DNA from: Brockia lithotrophica
Lineage (GTDB): Bacteria > Bacillota > Bacilli > Thermicanales > DSM-22653
Assembly (NCBI RefSeq): GCF_003633725.1
Contig: NZ_RBIJ01000003.1
Location: 181,074-245,073, forward strand
Length of the DNA: 64,000 bases
Direction: 5' to 3'
The notes under the pieces were generated by a model. The model was not told the origin of the DNA. It searched no databases and saw only the letters and a program-made list of their open reading frames with translations. Positions 1 to 11,034 of the stretch are shown piece by piece; within the stretch, counting starts at the first letter, position 1, and each line of letters starts with the position of its first letter. Position numbers and translations under genes: made by a program.

Positions 1-2
1 AC

Positions 3-1208
3 TTAAAAATAAGATTAAACAGTAAATACGTACCATATTTTTTATTATTGTTTTTGGTGTATGCTATATTTTTATTTTCTCTGTTATCTTTTGTATGGAG
101 CGATTACCCATTATATGCAATTAAAAAGTCAATTACAATATTCGTTCCCGTTATTTTATTATCAGTCGTGATGCTATTCGATGATAACCCAATAAAAACG
201 TTTAACTACGTATCTATAATTTTTGTTGCGACGTCATTATTATCTTCGATTTACGGAGAAATAGTTTTGTTCGCTGGAAAAATAAATCCAATCCCACTCA
301 GCGAAAATATTTACGAACAGTCGATATCTTTAGGTATTTTAAAGGTTTCACAAATTGTTTATGGAACGCTTCCTTTTCTTCGTATATCTTCATTTTTGTC
401 GAATCCGAATAGTCTTGCTGTGTTGAACTCTGTTGGTATTGTCTTTACACTTTATTTATCGAGAATTAAGTATATAAAAAATTCGACCGGGGCTTTCTTG
501 TTGTTCGTTCAGGCGGTTTCTCTGCTCCTCACTTTTTCGCGTGACGGAATCCTATTTGTCGCTCTCATGCTCTTTGCCTATTTCCTGTGGTTTGCGAAAA
601 GAGGAACCTTGCAGGTTGCAGGGCTCCTTTTTGCAGGTGTACTCCTCGTTCTCTTCCTCTTGGAGATTTACCTCGTGTACCAAAGCATACACCCCACCTA
701 CTCCCACACCGACGGCCAGTCGTTCCTCGAAAAACGACTTTCCTTGGGGCTGAACGGCAGAGATCGAATTTGGAGACCGGTGGTCGAACAAATCACCGCA
801 ACGCCCCTCTTCGGCATAGGATTCGGCGCCGCGACGGAAGCGATCCTGCGACCGTTGGGGATCGAACACACCGTCCACAGCTCGCACCTCCAAATTCTCG
901 CGGAGCTCGGAATCGCGGGCTATGCCTTGTTTCTCCTCGTGTTTTTCACCTTCGGCTGGTTTGCGCTTCGCGCAATGCAAAGGCCTTCCGACCTCGTCGT
1001 CCGAAACGTTGGCGCCGCCACGTTTTCTCTGGTCTTCGGCTTCTTCCTCCACGACTTCTTGGAAAGCGTGATCGTCCTGTGGGGGCCGTTTACCCTCCTT
1101 ACGGCGTATGCGATGTTTACCCTCCTCCACCCTAGGGTAATTGGAGAAGTCGTCCGAAAAGGCGAGATGCGCGGAATTCCCGTATCGGAGGATTCCGTGT
1201 ATACTTGA
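3..1208 (+). CDS. O-antigen ligase/polymerase family membrane protein (5' end outside window)
   Basis: A polytopic membrane protein of the O-antigen ligase/Wzy_C type, which joins or polymerises sugar units of surface polysaccharides on the outer face of the membrane. The frame is open to the left edge from base 3, so the true start is not in the window (an in-frame TTG lies at 48). Hydrophobic segments run through the whole protein, with one larger polar loop in the second half. The family hallmark is HTVHSSHLQILAELGIAGY in the C-terminal third, followed by more membrane segments. The first ~540 bases are strongly AT-rich, while the rest has the GC-rich composition of the following genes, so the gene looks mosaic. 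The glycan substrate cannot be read from the sequence. Confidence 0.75.
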   Translation, partial: LKIRLNSKYVPYFLLLFLVYAIFLFSLLSFVWSDYPLYAIKKSITIFVPVILLSVVMLFDDNPIKTFNYVSIIFVATSLLSSIYGEIVLFAGKINPIPLSENIYEQSISLGILKVSQIVYGTLPFLRISSFLSNPNSLAVLNSVGIVFTLYLSRIKYIKNSTGAFLLFVQAVSLLLTFSRDGILFVALMLFAYFLWFAKRGTLQVAGLLFAGVLLVLFLLEIYLVYQSIHPTYSHTDGQSFLEKRLSLGLNGRDRIWRPVVEQITATPLFGIGFGAATEAILRPLGIEHTVHSSHLQILAELGIAGYALFLLVFFTFGWFALRAMQRPSDLVVRNVGAATFSLVFGFFLHDFLESVIVLWGPFTLLTAYAMFTLLHPRVIGEVVRKGEMRGIPVSEDSVYT

Positions 1209-1256
1209 GGCACATCGCCTTTTCGTCTACAACCACAGTACCGGGAGGTGGGCAGA

Positions 1257-3521
1257 TTGCCCCTGAGCACGGCCAACCTGGGATACCCGCGCCTAGGCCA
1301 CCGGCGCGAGCTCAAGCGCGCCTTGGAAGGATATTGGGAGGGCAAGATCGACCGCAAAGCGCTCCTCTCCGAACTGGAAGCGCTCGAACGCGCCCACCTC
1401 ACGCTCCAGAGGGACAAGGGCCTCACCTACGTGCCCGTGGGCGACTTTTCCGCCTACGACCACGTGCTGGACCACGCCGCGCTCTTCGGCCTCTTGCCCA
1501 GGCGTTTCGGCTACCGGGGCGGACCGGTGGACCTCGACCTCTACTTCGCCGTCGCCCGTGGGACAAAAGAAGCGCCCGCGTCGGCCATGGTGAAGTGGTT
1601 CAATACGAACTACCACTACATCGTCCCCGAATGGGAAGAAGGAGTCACGCCGGAACTCACCGGCGAAGGGCCAGTCGAACGCGTGCGGCGCGCCCGCGCC
1701 TGGGGGATCGAAAACGTTCGTCCCGTCCTCCTCGGGCCGTACACCTTCGTCCGCCTGGCGAAAGGGCCCGGCGTAGAGGACGTACGCCGCGCCGTATCGG
1801 CCCTCGTGCCCCTCTACGGAGAGATCCTCCGCCGCTTGGAAGCGGAAGGTGTTTCCTGGGTGCAGATCGACGAACCGGCCCTCGTGCAGGACGTCCCGGA
1901 AGAACACCTGCCGATTCTCGAAGAGGCGTACGCCGCGCTCGTGGGCGGTCTTTCTTCCCTCCGCATCCTTCTTCAGACGTACTTTGAGGCCGTCGACCAC
2001 TACGAACGTATCGTCCGGCTTCCCGTCCACGGCATCGGGCTCGACTTCGTTCACGGGAGGGCGCGAAACGAAGCGGCGCTCGCCGCCCACGGCTTCCCCG
2101 AAGACAAGGTGCTCGGGGTCGGACTCGTGAACGGGCGAAACGTGTGGCGAACGCCGCTCGGCGAACGCGCGGAATGGCTCAAGGGCCTCACGTGCTACGT
2201 GTCTCCTGAACGCATGATCCTTCAGCCGTCGACCAGCCTCCTCTTCGTCCCGCACACCGTGAAACTCGAAAAGAAGCTCTCGCCCGAACTCCTCCAAGTC
2301 CTGGCCTTCGCCGAAGAAAAGCTCGACGAGCTCGCCCTCCTCGCCCACGCACTCGATCCCTCGCCGGAGATTCGCGAAGCGTATCGCGAGGCAGACGAAG
2401 CCCTCCGGCGCTTCGCCGCCGCCCACCCCTTCCCCGCCGCCCGAAGCGAGGAACACGTCGGTCCGAGAAAAACCCCCTTCCCCGAACGCTGGCGTCTCCA
2501 GCAAGAACGCTTCCGCCTCCCCCTCTTCCCCACGACCATGATCGGCAGCCTCCCCCAAACGGAAGACGTACGGGCGGCGCGGGCGCGCTGGAAGCGCGGC
2601 GAGTGGAGCACGGAAACGTACGAAACGTTCATCCGCGAAGAAATCGCCCGCTGGATCCGCATCCAGGAAGACCTCGGGATCGACGTGCTCGTGCACGGAG
2701 AATTTGAACGCTCGGACATGGTGGAGTTCTTTGCGGAAAAGATGGGCGGCTTTGCCTTCCTCGAACGGGGATGGGTGCAATCCTACGGCTCGCGGGCCGT
2801 TCGGCCGCCGATCATCTACGGACCCGCCGCCTACCTCGAGCCGATCACCGTCTCGTGGACCGTGTACGCCCAAAGCCTCACAGACCGCCCCGTGAAGGGG
2901 ATCCTCACGGGACCCGTCACGATCCTCCAGTGGTCGTACGCCCGAGAGGACGTACCGCGGGAGACGGTGGCCCGCTCGATCGCCTGGGCGATGCGCGAGG
3001 AAGTCTTGGCCCTCGAACGCGCGGGCATCGGGATCATTCAAATCGACGAGCCCGCCTTCCGTGAAGCTCTCCCCTTGAAACACGCGGATTGGGAGGACTA
3101 CCTCCGGTGGGCGGTCGAAACCTTCCACATCCTCTCCAATGGCGTGCAAGACCGAACGCAGATTCAGTCCCACATGTGCTACAGCAAGTTCGACGACATC
3201 CTGGACGCCATCAAGGCCCTCGACGCCGACGTCATCCTCATCGAGACGGCGCGAAGCCACGGCGAGCTCATCTCCGCCTTTGAAGAGGGAGGATACCCCA
3301 ACGCCATCGGCCTTGGGGTTTGGGACATCCACAGCCCGCGGATCCCGCCGGTGGAGGAAATGGTCGCCCTCGTCGAACGGGCGCTCCGCGTCCTGCCGAA
3401 GGAACTCTTTTGGATCAACCCCGACTGCGGCCTCAAGACGCGCAAGGAAGAGGAAGTGCTCGCATCGCTTAGAAACATGCTCGAGGCGGCCCGAATCCTC
3501 CGTCAGCGGTACGGCGGATGA
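1257..3521 (+). CDS. metE: Cobalamin-independent methionine synthase MetE
   Basis: Transfers the methyl group from 5-methyltetrahydropteroyl-triglutamate to homocysteine, giving methionine; cytosolic. At 754 residues it matches the two-barrel MetE family. The N-terminal half has NLGYPRLG and NTNYHYIVPE. The C-terminal half has HGEFERSDMVEFF and zinc ligands in SHMCYSKF, in the ETARSHGE segment and in NPDCGLKTR. I chose TTG at 1257 because GGGAGGTG lies 6 bases upstream; an in-frame GTG at 1248 overlaps that site. It starts 48 bases after the polysaccharide gene. No S-box or T-box fits in that gap, so the usual riboswitch control of metE is not visible here. It ends at a strong terminator. Confidence 0.95.
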   Translation: MPLSTANLGYPRLGHRRELKRALEGYWEGKIDRKALLSELEALERAHLTLQRDKGLTYVPVGDFSAYDHVLDHAALFGLLPRRFGYRGGPVDLDLYFAVARGTKEAPASAMVKWFNTNYHYIVPEWEEGVTPELTGEGPVERVRRARAWGIENVRPVLLGPYTFVRLAKGPGVEDVRRAVSALVPLYGEILRRLEAEGVSWVQIDEPALVQDVPEEHLPILEEAYAALVGGLSSLRILLQTYFEAVDHYERIVRLPVHGIGLDFVHGRARNEAALAAHGFPEDKVLGVGLVNGRNVWRTPLGERAEWLKGLTCYVSPERMILQPSTSLLFVPHTVKLEKKLSPELLQVLAFAEEKLDELALLAHALDPSPEIREAYREADEALRRFAAAHPFPAARSEEHVGPRKTPFPERWRLQQERFRLPLFPTTMIGSLPQTEDVRAARARWKRGEWSTETYETFIREEIARWIRIQEDLGIDVLVHGEFERSDMVEFFAEKMGGFAFLERGWVQSYGSRAVRPPIIYGPAAYLEPITVSWTVYAQSLTDRPVKGILTGPVTILQWSYAREDVPRETVARSIAWAMREEVLALERAGIGIIQIDEPAFREALPLKHADWEDYLRWAVETFHILSNGVQDRTQIQSHMCYSKFDDILDAIKALDADVILIETARSHGELISAFEEGGYPNAIGLGVWDIHSPRIPPVEEMVALVERALRVLPKELFWINPDCGLKTRKEEEVLASLRNMLEAARILRQRYGG

Positions 3522-3547
3522 CGGCACGGCTTTCGAAGATGCGCAAG

Positions 3548-3579
3548 ACGCCCCACTAAACGGTGGGGCGTCTTTTTTC
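3548..3579 (+). terminator. Rho-independent terminator of metE
   Basis: A perfect 10-bp stem (GACGCCCCAC / GTGGGGCGTC) with a 5-base loop is followed by six T on the + strand. It lies between metE and the convergent camS gene and serves metE best. Confidence 0.9.
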
Positions 3580-3613
3580 GTTTGGAATTTCACCCGTACG
3601 GGACAGCGAACGG

Positions 3614-4744
3614 CTACGGAACGCGTCCCGGTTCGTAGAGAAAGGAGCCGACGGCGGGATCGCGGATGTAGACGGCGTACGTGCGGCCAAAGCTTTGAAA
3701 TTCGAGGACGAGAGCGACCTCAGAAGGAACGAGGGAACTCCCCTTTTCCACGGCGAAGTTCACGAGGGCCTGCCGCGATACGGCGTCCGCCAAGGAAGTG
3801 GTGAAGACCAGGCGAACGCCGACCAACTTGTCCTGCACGTAGTGGGCGGTTCCCGAAGCGTACACCCCTTGGGGAAAAGGATCCCGAAGCTCGCGGACAA
3901 ACCCCTGGAACTTTTGGGAAAGAAGGTCCTCCCCGCGGGAAAGAAGCACGTAGCGTTCGCGAAACGTCTCCCACTCCACAGAAGAGCCGCTCCCGTTCTT
4001 GGAAAGGCCAAAGGCGACGAACGTGCCGGGAACCGCTTCCTTAGAGGAGGGAAGGCGGTACACGGCGACCCACACGTCGCCGGCAAAGCCTTCGCTCCGC
4101 AGGTTGTGGACGATCTTTTCTCCGGCCTTGCGGCCGAAGGTCTCCGCATCCTCTGGGGAGGGGGCGTAGACGCCGAGGCCGAGCGCAAGCACCTCCGGAG
4201 GCGCGTTGCGCTCGGGTGGAGAGGTATACAGGTTGTACGCGAGGACGGCGACCGCCCGCGGTTCGCGCCGCACGGCTTCAGCCGCCCCCGCGTCGGACGT
4301 TCCGGGCGTCGCGGGATCCGCGGGGTTGACGCCGAGCGGGTTCTTTTCCGCGTCGTACGGCTTCAGCCAGTCCCCGAGTTCGGCAACCGGGGGGTAGAGC
4401 CCCGCCCGCAGCCCGAACCGGTCGGGCGGAAAGACGCGGGCGAGGTGTTCGAACATACCCGCTTCGAATTCCTCGTAGGAAAGGCGGACCCCCAGAGCGC
4501 TCACGAGACTCCCGCGGGATGCGCGGCCCACGCCTTCGGCGGCGTCGAGCGTCGGGTAGACGGCGTACGGCGCACGACCTACCTTGGGCGAAGGAATGGA
4601 CGGGCCGACCTGCTCCCCTTGTTGTGCCGGGGGAGCGGTGAGCGGAGCTTCGGGAAGGGAGCAGCCGGAAAGGAACGTCGCGGCCCCCCCGAGGAAGAGC
4701 CCGCCCGCGAGGAAAAGGCGGAGCGCCCTGTCCCGCGTACGCAT
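3614..4744 (-). CDS. camS: CamS-family lipoprotein (YerH)
   Basis: A secreted lipoprotein of the CamS/sex-pheromone family, anchored on the outside of the membrane; the cellular role is poorly defined. A signal peptide with a basic N-terminus and hydrophobic core ends in the lipobox FLSGC at about residues 24-28. A Pro/Gly-rich linker and the CamS domain follow, with FSFG/YAVYIRDPAVGSF-type strands near the end. It starts 3 bases after the ligA stop, so it is translationally linked to ligA. The pcrA-ligA-camS order is the Bacillus pcrA-ligA-yerH order, which supports the assignment. Confidence 0.85.
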   Translation of the reverse strand: MRTRDRALRLFLAGGLFLGGAATFLSGCSLPEAPLTAPPAQQGEQVGPSIPSPKVGRAPYAVYPTLDAAEGVGRASRGSLVSALGVRLSYEEFEAGMFEHLARVFPPDRFGLRAGLYPPVAELGDWLKPYDAEKNPLGVNPADPATPGTSDAGAAEAVRREPRAVAVLAYNLYTSPPERNAPPEVLALGLGVYAPSPEDAETFGRKAGEKIVHNLRSEGFAGDVWVAVYRLPSSKEAVPGTFVAFGLSKNGSGSSVEWETFRERYVLLSRGEDLLSQKFQGFVRELRDPFPQGVYASGTAHYVQDKLVGVRLVFTTSLADAVSRQALVNFAVEKGSSLVPSEVALVLEFQSFGRTYAVYIRDPAVGSFLYEPGRVP

Positions 4745-4747
4745 GGA

Positions 4748-6898
<2,151 letters not shown>

Positions 6899-6967
6899 TC
6901 ACCTCCCTCTCCGGGATTCCAGGTTTTTCCCGCCTCTGGAAAGGCGGTTCGGGATTAGCCTGCCACA

Positions 6968-9226
6968 TCAGGAACCTTTCCGGCGGATGATCGGCGCATA
7001 GCGGGGAAGAAGGGTTCGCACACCCAACGGATGGGGAAAGGCGACGACGAGTTCGATTTCGTCGCCCCGTTCGCGAACCTGGACGACCGTCCCCTCCCCG
7101 AAGATCGCGTGGACGAGGCGATCGCCGGGCTGCCAAGGTTCGTCTTCGGGGCCTGCTTTCCCCCCTGTCTTCCCGAGCCTTTCTTCGCGGGAACTTCCGA
7201 AGCGTCCGAAGGACGGCAATCCTGCGACCCCCGCGGTTTCGCGCTCATCCGCAACAGCCGTGGAAAACCTGTGCCGGCGCAGGATTTCCCGTGCCCACGG
7301 AGAACGGACGTCTTCGACGACGAGAAGCTCCGAGGGGATTTCCTCGAGAAACCGACTCGGTCGGCTCGGCCGCATGGGAGATCCGTACTGGGAGCGGTAC
7401 TCCGCGTAGGTGAGAAAGAGGCGCTCCTTGGCGCGCGTCATCCCCACGTAGAGGAGGCGGCGTTCCTCGTCTACGTTGCCCTCCTCGACGGAGAGGTGGT
7501 GGGGGAGCAGGCCTTCCTCGAGGCCGAGGATGAACACCACGGGAAACTCGAGCCCCTTGGCGGCGTGGAGCGTGAGGAGGGTTACGCGGTCCTCCGCCTC
7601 CTCGAACGTATCGACGTCCGTAAGGAGCGCCACCTCAGCGAGGAACGCGGGCAGGTCCGCTTCGGGATGGAGGGCCTGAAAGGAGGTGGCCATGTTCAGA
7701 AACTCCTGCACGTTTTCCAGCCGAGAGGAACGCTCCGGCTCGGGAAGCGCGAGGAGGGCCGCCCGGTAACCCGTCACTTCGAGAACTTCGTCCACGAAAC
7801 GCGCAAGCGGCAGTTCCCGCGAACGCGCGCCGAGTTCGCGCAGGAGGGTGCAAAATCCGATGAGGACTTTGGCCTTACTTCGGGGGATGTCCGCTTCGTC
7901 GGCGCGGCAGGCGGCGTGAAAGAGGGAAGACCCCATAGAATCCGCAAAGTCCCGCAGACGGGCAAGGGTTGACTCTCCGATTCCGCGCCGCGGTTCGTTC
8001 ACCACGCGGAGGAAACTGAGGTCGTCGACCGGGTTGGCAATGAGCCGAAGGTAGGCGAGGACGTCTTTGATCTCCTTGCGCTCGTAAAACCGAAGACCGC
8101 CGACGATGCGGTAGGGAATGCCGGCGGAGAGGAGGGCTTCTTCGACAACGCGGGACTGTCCGTTGGTCCGATACAGGACGGCGATGTCGCCCAACGCGTA
8201 GCCCTCGCGCGTGAGGGCGTCGATCCGCTTAACGACGGCTTCGGCCTCCTCGTTCTGGTTGCCGGCGAAGAGGACGCGCACGGGCTCTTTCCCCTCGTTT
8301 TCCGTCCAAAGTTCTTTGGGCGGGCGGCCCGGGTTGTGGCGGATCAGGGCGTTGGCGGCATCGAGGATCTTCTGGGTCGAACGGTAGTTCCGCTCGAGGG
8401 TGATCACCTTCGCTCCGGGAAAGTCCTCGACAAACGAGAGAAAGATGCGGGGGTCCGCACCGCGCCAGGCGTAGATGGACTGGTCGGCATCTCCGACGAC
8501 GAAGAGGTTGGCGTGTTCGCGCGTCAGGGCATGCAAGAGGCGGTACTGCATGGGGTTCGTATCCTGGTACTCGTCGACGTGGATGTAGCGAAACCTCGTG
8601 GCGAGGCGCGACCCCGCCTCGTGCTCGAGAAGTTCGACGGCGCGGAGGAGGAGGTCGTCAAAGTCGAGGGAACCGGTCTGAGCCTTCCTTTCCTCGTAAC
8701 GCAGGTAGATCTGGGCGAGCAGGCGCTCCCAGGGACGCGTGGGGTCAAAACGCTTGAGGTAGTCCTCGGGCGAGGTCCCTTCGTTTTTGAGTCGAGAAAC
8801 CTCTGCCGCATACCGGCGGGGATCCTCGCGCTTGGGATCGAGGTTGAGTTCTTCGAGGATCGCGCGAAAGAGGCTCCGCACGTCGTCCGTGTCGAGAATC
8901 GTGAAGTTCTGCGGCAGGCCGATGGCCTCCCCGCCCATGCGGAGAATCCGGGCGGCAAAGCTGTGGAAGGTGGAAATCCACACCTCGCGGGCCGCATCCC
9001 CGACGAGGGCTATGGAGCGCTCCTTCATCTCTCGCGCCGCCTTGTTCGTAAAGGTGATCGCGAGGATCCGCGAGGGCGGAACGCCGCGAGCGATGAGGTA
9101 GGCAATGCGGTGGGTGAGGACGCGCGTCTTCCCGCTTCCGGCACCCGCAACGACGAGAACGGGCCCTTCCGTAGTCGTCACCGCCTCGCGCTGCTCGGGA
9201 CTTAAGTTGCACAAAAGTTCCTCCAT
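6968..9226 (-). CDS. pcrA: DNA helicase PcrA (UvrD/Rep family)
   Basis: A superfamily 1A 3'-5' DNA helicase acting in repair and in removing recombinase or stalled polymerase from DNA. It is 752 residues long with all canonical motifs: Walker A GAGSGKTRVL, ITFTNKAAREMKER, Walker B DEYQDTNPMQ, motif III DADQSIYAWRGAD, and LTLHAAKGLEFPVVF near the C-terminus. A Tudor-like C-terminal tail (GDRLVHAIFGEGTVV) is the PcrA RNA-polymerase-binding element. The ATG at 9226 follows GGGGAGG. pcrB, which precedes pcrA in Bacillus, is absent. Confidence 0.97.
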   Translation of the reverse strand: MEELLCNLSPEQREAVTTTEGPVLVVAGAGSGKTRVLTHRIAYLIARGVPPSRILAITFTNKAAREMKERSIALVGDAAREVWISTFHSFAARILRMGGEAIGLPQNFTILDTDDVRSLFRAILEELNLDPKREDPRRYAAEVSRLKNEGTSPEDYLKRFDPTRPWERLLAQIYLRYEERKAQTGSLDFDDLLLRAVELLEHEAGSRLATRFRYIHVDEYQDTNPMQYRLLHALTREHANLFVVGDADQSIYAWRGADPRIFLSFVEDFPGAKVITLERNYRSTQKILDAANALIRHNPGRPPKELWTENEGKEPVRVLFAGNQNEEAEAVVKRIDALTREGYALGDIAVLYRTNGQSRVVEEALLSAGIPYRIVGGLRFYERKEIKDVLAYLRLIANPVDDLSFLRVVNEPRRGIGESTLARLRDFADSMGSSLFHAACRADEADIPRSKAKVLIGFCTLLRELGARSRELPLARFVDEVLEVTGYRAALLALPEPERSSRLENVQEFLNMATSFQALHPEADLPAFLAEVALLTDVDTFEEAEDRVTLLTLHAAKGLEFPVVFILGLEEGLLPHHLSVEEGNVDEERRLLYVGMTRAKERLFLTYAEYRSQYGSPMRPSRPSRFLEEIPSELLVVEDVRSPWAREILRRHRFSTAVADERETAGVAGLPSFGRFGSSREERLGKTGGKAGPEDEPWQPGDRLVHAIFGEGTVVQVRERGDEIELVVAFPHPLGVRTLLPRYAPIIRRKGS

Positions 9227-9364
9227 GTCCGCCTCCCCTTCGCTCTTCGCGCATCGGGTATGCGAAGGAATCTGTCCCTCGGGTAGTTGGGAAAGGAAAA
9301 AGTCCGCATGCGAAGTCGATGGCGGGACATCCGCCCGCTTCTACCCGCCATTCTAACGCAAGCA

Positions 9365-9390
9365 GGGGCACACGCCAAAGGGTGTGCCCC
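9365..9390 (-). terminator. Hairpin downstream of yerC (weak terminator)
   Basis: GGGGCACAC/GTGTGCCCC forms a 9-bp stem in the 187-base gap between yerC and pcrA. Only a weak T stretch follows on the minus strand, so read-through into pcrA is likely. Confidence 0.5.
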
Positions 9391-9413
9391 CGTAGAGGAC
9401 AAACGCTTTTCGC

Positions 9414-9803
9414 TCACCGTCTGGGATGTGGAACTTCGCGTGCCTCGGCTTCGCCCGAAGGCGGCGGACTTGTACTTGCCTTGGGGGAAGGCGAACCTCC
9501 CCGGCACTCCTTGAGCTTGCGCAAGACGAGGGCGTAGCCGTCGCTTCCGTAGTAGAGGCTGCGCTTTACGCGGGAGATCGTCGCCGTGCTCGCGCCGGTT
9601 TTTTCTTCGATGGCGGCGTAGGTCTCCCCCTCCACGAGCATGCGCGCAACTTCAAAGCGCTGGGCCATCGCCTTGAGCTCGTTTACCGTACAGAGGTCGT
9701 CGAAAAAGGCGTAGCATTCCTCGAGCGTCTCTAGGGTGAGGATGGCTTCGAAGAGAGAATCCAACCCGGAATCGCGGAGCTTCTCCAGGCGCTGGGAATT
9801 CAT
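9414..9803 (-). CDS. yerC: YerC/YecD-type TrpR-superfamily DNA-binding protein
   Basis: A small TrpR-like helix-turn-helix protein of the YerC family, probably a transcriptional regulator of unknown target. The core domain (LEECYAFFDDLCTVNELKAM ... TYAAIEEKTGASTATISRVK) is complete in about 95 residues. A Ser/Pro-rich tail of about 30 residues follows that the family usually lacks. The ATG at 9803 follows GAGGGGGATG. Its position between yerB and pcrA copies the Bacillus order. Confidence 0.85.
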   Translation of the reverse strand: MNSQRLEKLRDSGLDSLFEAILTLETLEECYAFFDDLCTVNELKAMAQRFEVARMLVEGETYAAIEEKTGASTATISRVKRSLYYGSDGYALVLRKLKECRGGSPSPKASTSPPPSGEAEAREVPHPRR

Positions 9804-9927
9804 CCGCGCATCCCCCTCAACCGCTCCCGGTCGGTGTGCCTCGCGTATACTTTACCACATCATCGAGGTGAAATACAGGCGAGGCGGCCGGAGGACGGCG
9901 AAGAAGCCCCGGCTCTCTCCGCGCTTC

Positions 9928-10962
9928 CTAGGGGGCGAAGTTCACGTCGCAACCGCGGAGCGGGAGCACCGCGACCCACGTCGTTCCGGGAACGAGGGGA
10001 ACTTCCTGCGATCCGAGGAACAACCGGTACGGCCCGTTCCCCTCCCACCGGGCCTCCACGGGGACGGCCTCCCCTTTGGCAACCCACCACGCCTCCCGCA
10101 CGTCGGCCAGGTCGATCTTGAGGTGCCCGGCATCGTCGACTACCGCGTGGGGAACGCGCACGATCACGAGGTTGGACAGCTGAATGGGTGCCTGCGTCTT
10201 CCGGTCTACGTCGGGTTTCCCTGCCGTAGCCCGGACGTACGTCCCCCTGTCTTCCGCGTACGTGTAGGTCACGGGAGATGAACCCCAATAGGTGATGTGC
10301 ACGCGGCCGGCCGGGCGAACGTCGGAAGACAAGGACGCCGGCCCTCCCGGCGCGAAGGAAAACCGCGGAGGTTGTCCCGTCTGCGGAATGCCGCGGGCGG
10401 CCATGTACGCTTCGAGCTTTTCGGCGCTCGTGTACAGGTTGTGCGGGGGCTTTCGGTCCGAAGAACGCCAAAAGTATGTGCCTTCGGCGGCGAGACCGTC
10501 GAGGTGCGGCGGATCTCCACCCGCGAGGATCGCGTTTGCCTCGTCGCTCCCCCCCGCGTGTACGAGGACGGCCCCGAACGCGCGGGCCACTTCGATGAAA
10601 TACGGCCGGGCGCTGCGTACGGGACCGATCTCGTCGGGCATGCCGCTGTGGAACACGGCGAGAAAACGCGGAATCCCCCCTTCCGCGAGCATCTCGTAGA
10701 CGAAATCCGCGGCAAAGAGGCCCGACTGCGGACGGGCGTCCGGCGCGTTTTCGATCACCACAGCCAGCGGCCGCCGGGGGATCGGCTTTCCGATCTCGCG
10801 GCCAGTAAGGGGGGCGTACTCCGGAACGGGCTGTGGGGCTTTCGGTGCGGGTGAAGGAACGGGGGCGGGCGGCTCTTGCGCCGGGCGGGAAAGACAACCC
10901 GCAAGGGCGACGAAGATCGTCAGGACTACCGCCCACCCCGCGTGCACCCGTAGCCTCTTCAT
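9928..10962 (-). CDS. yerB: DUF3048 lipoprotein (YerB)
   Basis: A predicted lipoprotein of the DUF3048/YerB family, function unknown. It begins with a signal peptide and lipobox LAGC (residues 20-23), then a Pro-rich linker. The DUF3048 domain contains LAVVIENAPDARPQSG, IGPVRSARPYFIEVA and HAGGSDEANAIL; the C-terminal YerB domain contains YRLFLGSQEVPL. The start is an ATG with AAGGAGG 11 bases upstream. It follows purD on the same strand at 72 bases. Bacillus also has yerB just downstream of the purine operon. Confidence 0.88.
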   Translation of the reverse strand: MKRLRVHAGWAVVLTIFVALAGCLSRPAQEPPAPVPSPAPKAPQPVPEYAPLTGREIGKPIPRRPLAVVIENAPDARPQSGLFAADFVYEMLAEGGIPRFLAVFHSGMPDEIGPVRSARPYFIEVARAFGAVLVHAGGSDEANAILAGGDPPHLDGLAAEGTYFWRSSDRKPPHNLYTSAEKLEAYMAARGIPQTGQPPRFSFAPGGPASLSSDVRPAGRVHITYWGSSPVTYTYAEDRGTYVRATAGKPDVDRKTQAPIQLSNLVIVRVPHAVVDDAGHLKIDLADVREAWWVAKGEAVPVEARWEGNGPYRLFLGSQEVPLVPGTTWVAVLPLRGCDVNFAP

Positions 10963-11034
10963 CTCCCGGAGTTCCTCCTTCCGCCGGCCACGTGGGGGTC
11001 CGGCCTTGGAAACTCGAAAACTCCGCCCAAGGGA

